Below, piece after piece: positions 58,742-64,000 of a stretch of DNA of 64,000 bases (position 1 is its first letter; each line of letters starts with the position of its first letter). The position numbers were made by a program, and so were the translations under genes. The notes under the pieces were generated by a model. It made no database searches. It worked only from the letters and a program-made list of their open reading frames with translations, and was not told where the DNA came from. The stretch is taken from NCBI GenBank assembly GCA_025024175.1, contig QCXZ01000003.1, positions 33,194,257 through 33,258,256 on the forward strand, written 5' to 3'. The stretch comes from Rhyzopertha dominica. Taxonomy: Eukaryota > Arthropoda > Insecta > Coleoptera > Bostrichidae.

Positions 58742-59360
58742 GTTTCTTAGACGACATGTTGTTTTCCGGGCTGCTTATTTGACCTTAACGTTTCGACACT
58801 CATGTCGGTGTCTTCATCAGGAGTAGCTCTGAAACTGAAGTGTCTTAGTGCGCTCCGGTATTTATAGTATGTTAGGCATGACCGGTTTCCAGATTCCAGG
58901 TAATTCGATGTCTTGGTCTCAGTTATAATTGTGCGGATTCTTCTGGATTTCGATGGCTTCCTTGTAGAGTTTCAGCCAGAATCTCGCTTCCCTTGACAGA
59001 ATTTGTGCCTCCTCCAATTTGATGATGTGGCCAGTCTCCATTCGGTGTTCTGCTACAGCCGACCCGTCACATTGCCGGTCTCTGGTGTCCCTGATTCTCG
59101 TGCTGATGTGGCTTCCGGTTTGGCCAATATAAACCTCCCCCAGTTGCATGGGATGCTATAACTTACACCCGGTCAAATCGGAGGCGTTAGCTATCTCTCC
59201 CGGGCGGTAAAGATTGTGTTTATCTGATGTTTTCTCATCAACAGTCCGAACTTATCTGTACATCCATTGTCGTAGGGCAAGTATGCTGCAGCGATGTGCT
59301 CCTCAGGTTTCTTCCTCCGTGGTTGCATGTTGATAGCCTTTTCAATCTGTGACAAGGAGT
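58742..59360 (-). pseudogene. PLE 3' fragment, minus strand (linker + GIY-YIG)
   Basis: Reads from 59360 downward: QIEKAINMQPRRKKPEEHIA, LPYDNGCTDKFGLLMRKHQI, then GEVYIGQTGSHISTRIRDTR (GIY-YIG motif with conserved Arg), AVAEHRMETGHIIKLEEAQI and KEAIEIQKNPHNYN. The VYIGQTG...STRI core is intact; frame breaks lie between linker and nuclease. The tail reaches a hammerhead-like motif at 58787-58820. It is about 90% similar to the plus-strand copy to its right where both overlap. Confidence 0.8.
58787..58820 (-). ncRNA. Hammerhead-like motif at PLE tail, intact core
   Basis: Minus strand: CUGAUGA (58820-58814), one A, stem II GACAC/GUGUC (five pairs), GAAA (58794-58791), CGUU with palindromic ACGU stem III. 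Stem I pairing is poor in this copy, so activity is doubtful. Confidence 0.45.
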
Positions 59361-59364
59361 TATC

Positions 59365-60040
59365 AACACGCTGATACAACGAGCGAAGCTAATCAGCGAA
59401 CCACGACACCTAGAAGAGGAATTAGAACATCTACGCAGAGCACTACAGAGGAACGAATATTCTAATGCACAGATTGAAAAGGCTATCAACATGCAACTAC
59501 GGAGGAAGGAACCAGAAGAGCTCATCGCTGCAACATACTTGCCCTACGTCAATGGATGTATAGATAAGATCGGACGGTTGCTGAGAAGACTTCATATAAA
59601 CACAATCTTTACCGCCGGGGAAAGATAGCCTTTCCGAAATATCGTTCGACGACTGCGGTGCTACAAACGTCGGGTGTGTATAGCATCCCATTCAGCTGTG
59701 AGGACGTTTATATCGGCCAAACCGGAAGGCACATCAGCACGAGAATCAAGGAGCACATCAGGGACGCCAGAGACCAGCAAAGTACAAGGAAGCCATCGAA
59801 ATCCAGAAGAACCCGCACAATTATAACCGAGACCGAGGCATCGAACTACCTGGAATCTGGAAACCGGTCATGCCTAACAACGTTCACGCATCAGTGAACG
59901 GGACCAGTATAAATACCGGAACGGAAGAAAACTTCAGTTTCAGAGCTACTTCTGAGGAAGACACCGACGTGAGTGTCGAACCGTCAAGGTCAAATAAGCA
60001 ACGTGGGAAGCAAGTCGTAAAACCAAAATGTTTCTTAGAC
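59365..60040 (+). pseudogene. PLE 3' fragment, plus strand, head-to-head with the previous
   Basis: Reads EEELEHLRRALQRNEYSNAQ, EKAINMQLRRKEPEELIAA, LPYVNGCIDKIGRLLRRLHI, a stop, then SGVYSIPFSCEDVYIGQTGR and HISTRIKEHIRDARD. An internal deletion joins the nuclease start to KEAIEIQKN, which is read in another frame. The tail contains the degraded hammerhead-like motif at 59952-59985. Together with the minus-strand copy it forms an inverted pair centred near 59362, able to form a long hairpin. Confidence 0.8.
59952..59985 (+). ncRNA. Hammerhead-like motif at PLE tail (mutated)
   Basis: CUGAGGA (59952-59958), A, stem II GACAC/GUGUC (59960-59964 with 59973-59977), then GAAC in place of GAAA. 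Same family as the minus-strand copy. The GAAA change predicts loss of activity. Confidence 0.4.
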
Positions 60041-60306
60041 TTTTGGTGCGAACCTTATTTGAGCTTTGCGAAATTAATTAATACAATATTTATATACAAT
60101 TTTTTGTTGAAAATAGTCGAAATCTTATCTAGTGCAATGAATTCACCAATTTCAAGCATTAAAAATTTAAGAATTTTTTTGATTTTTTTGTTTTAATGTA
60201 GTTATCGATATATCGATAAGTATATTGATACCTCGCTATATCGATAAGTTTCTGTTGTAGATATATTGATATTTAAAATCAATTATTGTGCAGTCCTATT
60301 ATGGAT

Positions 60307-63250
60307 AGAGATATATGCACATGCTTAACGAGCCAAATTCGTAATTTTGATCTCCCGTAAGGATTGCAGTGAGTACTGACCAAATTTGAGATAGACCCCT
60401 TTTATGAATCGAAACATGGTACACCTAATACATATGACGCTTCTTTAGCTGGTAATACCTTCATGTATAATGTAGACAATAGCAGAAATACTAACTTGCT
60501 CACTTAAATGATTTTATTATAAATTAATAGTAGAGGAATTTACTTTTATGTAGTTAACTATAGTCTTAAAAAGTCGGTTATTGTTATAATACCTACAATG
60601 AATTAAAATTAAGAAAACTAAACTTACTAGTGTAAGGTATCACTATTACGGCACTACTATGCCCCTTGGGTATGTACAAAATTTTATACCGTCTTTAGAT
60701 TACTTATTTCATATCCTACAGAAAAAAAACTGTACTTATCTTGCGCATTATTAAATGTTCAATGTGTAATCAATTCAATTAAATTGAAGAAAACACTAAA
60801 AAACGATTTTTAATTTTAATTTTTATTATCTTCCTAACCGGTATAGGTAATCTGTTTAAAAACGAGTCGTTTACTAATACCTAATTGCGGATGTTTCGTT
60901 GCAGTCTTACAGGTCATTTAGCAATGGCCATAGATTCTTCAATCCTTCTCGAAACTTATATACAAGAGGATTATGATCAATCTAAAAATGTCATTGTATG
61001 CATGTCAGACTTTCTTGTAGTTATATCAAGATCCTATTTGAGCTAACGGATGGTTAGCCTTAAAATTGTAAATGACATAATCTTAACATCTATGTACGTG
61101 CGCAATATGAATTCTTATAGTTCATAGATATCGTGTCCTACTGGTTACTCAAAATGCTATAGATTTACTGCGACCAAATAAGTTTAACTTCGAGTATCTC
61201 AGAAACAGTTAATTTTATCAACCTTTGACAGGTATACCTACTTTTTAGTAGCATACGAAACGAGTAGGTAATGATGTAAAACTCAACCTCCATTTTTATG
61301 AGTCATAAACTTAGGTCATCCCTTGTTCCTACGCCACTGTGTAAACGGAACATGCTACTTTGCATCTATATGTATATTAGTCATATGAGAGAAAATGGCT
61401 CTTCTCTGATCATATGCAACTGCTTACAAATGATCAGTTTTCCGAATTTACTATAGAGTAAGCTATAAAAGGAAAATGGAACTGGTACATTCCAGTTTAA
61501 CACAATCTATCTCAAACGGCGGCCCTAAAAAATGTTTTATTACCTATTAGCCTTATTATGATTTGCTTAATATGTTATAAAATTTATGCTTTAAAGTTGA
61601 GCGGCATCTAAGTCATGTGAGTTACCAGTGAAACATAAGCAAAGGGATATTCTTACAAATGACAATGGTACAGTACCATCATAATGATTAATATCGGTGA
61701 CAGAACACCCATCTTGTGATCAGCATTCAAGCTCGTAAGAGATCTCAGTTAGCAACAGAATCTTTCAAAACAGCTAATTAATGTTGGCTTGAAGCAGATG
61801 TTTTAAAAGTGAAATTACGTATTGCTCTTTCTCTTCACTATTCTACCAGGAAAGCAATAACTGCCAGGGTCATCTAGCACTGTTTAAATATCTAAACCTT
61901 TAAAATTCTTAAAATAAATTTACGTAATCAATAAGGAAAGCACTTTTTTAGGATAACAGTGTAACGTATTAGACATCATGTAGACACGCCCAACGGAAAA
62001 TAACGTAAGAGCGTGTTGCAGCAAAGAATCTATAAACAGGGAAATTTTTTCGCAACCCTCGAATCTAATTTATTGTCGTGGGTACGTCTACGGCAATAAT
62101 TACAGATGTGCTTCGGTAATGGCACACCTTAGCACGCGTAAAGTATGCGCTTTACAGAAAGGATCTTGTATTGGAATATTATAATTGCATTTCCCCATTC
62201 CATTGGCCACTCAACCATCTAATAGTTGTGTGAATTAGTTGCATGCAATAAAACACAGATGTTTACGTCAAGTATAAATTTCGTCCTTCTAACAGAACCT
62301 CCGGCAGTCTTAGTAAGTCATTTGCAGAATTAGAGGTACTTTTTTAATTTCGGAGAAATCGGGGATACTCAAACGGTTTATGAGAGTTTGAAGATACGCC
62401 TAGTATAATTTTTGCCTTTATAGCCAATAAAGTGATTAGGTAAGATGGCGAATTGAGCCAGGAACGGCAGCCATTAATTTTTATTAGCAGTGTAGAATTC
62501 TAACTTAGCCTGATATGTAAATTTGCTTGCATATATAAAAATGACAACTAACACTCGTCTAGTAGCAGTATGCTACACTATTTCTGGTAATGACTAGACA
62601 CACTTCTATACCTATTAAAAACATAAAGTAGGTACTTATTCGAAATACCTATCTCATTATATAATTCTCATTATTAAACAATCCCTGATAGTAGCACCAC
62701 TAAAACATAAAACAAATGGAGGCCAGAGCTCGGAAGTTAATTTTGAATACTTGTTTTATTTTATTCACAGTACACAATAATCTTAAAATATACCAATAAT
62801 TTACACTGTTCGGTTTAAAATGAAGCTGGACAAGTATCTTAGATATTTCGACGCAATTCTGCTACATAGAATGAAAAATTATGTTTAGGGAGTTTTTTTT
62901 TTATTATTGTTATGTGTATCATTTACACTCTTTTACTAGCTTCTTAAAATATAGACATTTTTGACTGGTAAATTCTGATACAAAAATAGATGATATGCTT
63001 TTCCCATAAGTTTACCAACATATCAATTATATCAGGTCATTTCGCAATAAGAATTTGATAAAATTCTTTCTTAGTACCTACTTAGTAGTGTGTAATTACG
63101 TTTTCTCTATTTCCGCTTATCATATTTTTATTTCGCCTCTGCCTTCTATCCTTTGATAAAATCATATTTGTGTCAACGTTGCTACATACGTGACAAAGGA
63201 AGTTACTGAGCTTCTGCATTTATTAAAGTATACTATCATTGGTAACAAAA
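60307..63250. other. AT-rich DNA, no gene recognised
   Basis: No ORF with a motif, no clear repeat or RNA gene seen in about 2.9 kb. Confidence 0.4.
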
Positions 63251-63490
63251 TAATTATTACTATAACTGAAATGGTGTCTTTTACGCTTTACTCCAAAATT
63301 CCTTTATTAACTCGGTTACCGGTTTCGACGTTTAATGTAACCTCACATCGGACCAGGAATAGTAAAAAATGACAACATGACATTACTATTCCTGATCCGA
63401 TGATGAGGTTACATTAANCCTCGAAACTGGTAACCGAGTTAATAAANGAATTTTGGAGTGAAAGACGTACCATTTCAGTTATANTAATTT
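63251..63490. repeat. 240 bp inverted repeat with a hammerhead-like motif in each arm
   Basis: Arms 63251-63366 and 63384-63490 are complementary with few differences over about 105 bp (core AACTCGGTTACCGGTTTCGA against its complement), with a spacer of about 17 bp. The right arm has three N calls. Motif: GAGG/CCUC stem II, GAAA, and ACCGGU palindrome as stem III with GGU/ACC stem I. Confidence 0.8.
63394..63435 (+). ncRNA. Hammerhead-like motif, right arm
   Basis: Core CCGAUGA at 63397-63403 (second base C instead of U), one U, stem II GAGG/CCUC (63405-63408 with 63419-63422), GAAA at 63423-63426, then CUGGUAACC. The left arm on the minus strand (63314-63354) keeps ACCGGU and GGU/ACC but lacks one A of the core and has a mismatch in stem II. 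The U-to-C core change predicts weak or no activity. Confidence 0.45.
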
Positions 63491-64000
63491 TAATAATACC
63501 CTCCAAAGTTGGGTAATATTTACTATTTAACGAAATAATTGTTCGATTTAGCTAGGGAGAAATTCCAATAACAAAAGCTAGATTTATAGTCATTGTAGTA
63601 GAAAGGTTACAAATTCTAAAGGTAATTGTGAGATGGGCGAGGTTCATTCAACACTGTATATCCCTTCCAAAATTTATAAAGCTTACAATATAGGTTTGGT
63701 CCAGGATCGATCGCAGCACGCAGATAGAGTCGATCGAGCACAGATGGTCAGTTAAATATCCTCAATAAGCAACAGTATCAAGCGCATTGGGCAGGTAACA
63801 TGTAACAAACTTCCTATACAATATACAGCTGATAATACAGCTATTTAGATGCTTCATTTGTTATAAAACCTAAACGTCAAAAAGTGTAAATCAATACAGT
63901 GCTATTTTGATTTGGATAGAATAATATTAAGTTTGAATGCGATTGTTTCAATTTTGCTTCTCTAGCGGCACACACTTAAAGTACGTACTAGTGCTGCCAA
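63491..64000. other. AT-rich DNA, no gene recognised
   Basis: Nothing recognised in the last 510 bases. Confidence 0.4.

Larger units (their letters stand above)
57432..60298. mobile_element. hAT-type element carrying nested mariner and PLE pieces
   Basis: Left end TAGGGCTGGGAACAAAT and right end, reversed, TAGGACTGCACAATAAT. Both subterminal regions are rich in TATCGATATATCGAT. Flanks TTATGGAAT (57423-57431) and TTATGGAT (60299-60306) agree apart from one A, consistent with an 8 bp duplication. The interior is largely made of a dead mariner and two PLE fragments, so it was an insertion target or was assembled from them. Confidence 0.65.

Overview
This is a 64 kb piece of an AT-rich animal genome, almost certainly an arthropod and most likely an insect. 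Evidence is the base composition, scattered single N calls, no compact gene order, and a dense mixture of insect-type transposable elements: Ty3/Gypsy, Penelope-like (PLE), mariner, hAT, PIF/Harbinger and LINE. I cannot name the species. I see no confidently annotatable host gene. The window reads as intergenic or intronic DNA with a few short exon-like open frames.

Layout. 0-9 kb is mostly unique AT-rich DNA with one short TIR element (816-1175), a 166-codon Cys-rich ORF on the minus strand and a decayed mariner-type fragment near 8 kb. 9.7-12.6 kb holds an exon-like open frame, a cluster of strong stem-loops, two mariner-type relics and the first hammerhead-like motif. 16-21 kb has a Gypsy integrase relic, a PIF/Harbinger element interrupted by a hAT element with a perfect 8 bp target duplication, and a tandem tRNA-headed SINE-like repeat.

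22131-28901 is the best-preserved unit: a complete Ty3/Gypsy LTR retrotransposon on the minus strand. It has two 949 bp LTRs that are essentially identical, a 4 bp target duplication, a Lys-tRNA-like primer site and one uninterrupted Gag-Pol frame of about 1531 codons. It must have inserted recently.

29.7-34.1 kb holds a mariner relic and a broken PLE whose direct repeats carry hammerhead-like motifs. 37.8-39.7 kb, bounded by two (TA)n tracts, holds the 3' part of a KRBA2/Ginger-like integrase gene (minus, with a recognisable intron) fused to a PLE GIY-YIG tail (plus). 43.5-47.1 kb has a LINE RT relic and a 954 bp fold-back element. 48.3-50.0 kb is a tandem 0.87 kb duplication that looks partly like an assembly problem. 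54.4-60.3 kb is a run of DNA transposons: a TA-flanked TIR element, a hAT element with a perfect 8 bp duplication, and a larger hAT element that swallowed a mariner and two head-to-head PLE fragments. Near 63.3 kb is a 240 bp inverted repeat with a hammerhead-like motif in each arm.

The recurring signal is a set of hammerhead-ribozyme-like cores (CUGANGA, stem II, GAAA, short palindromic stem III) at the 3' ends of PLE fragments and in otherwise unassigned repeats. Stem II differs in sequence between families but stays complementary.
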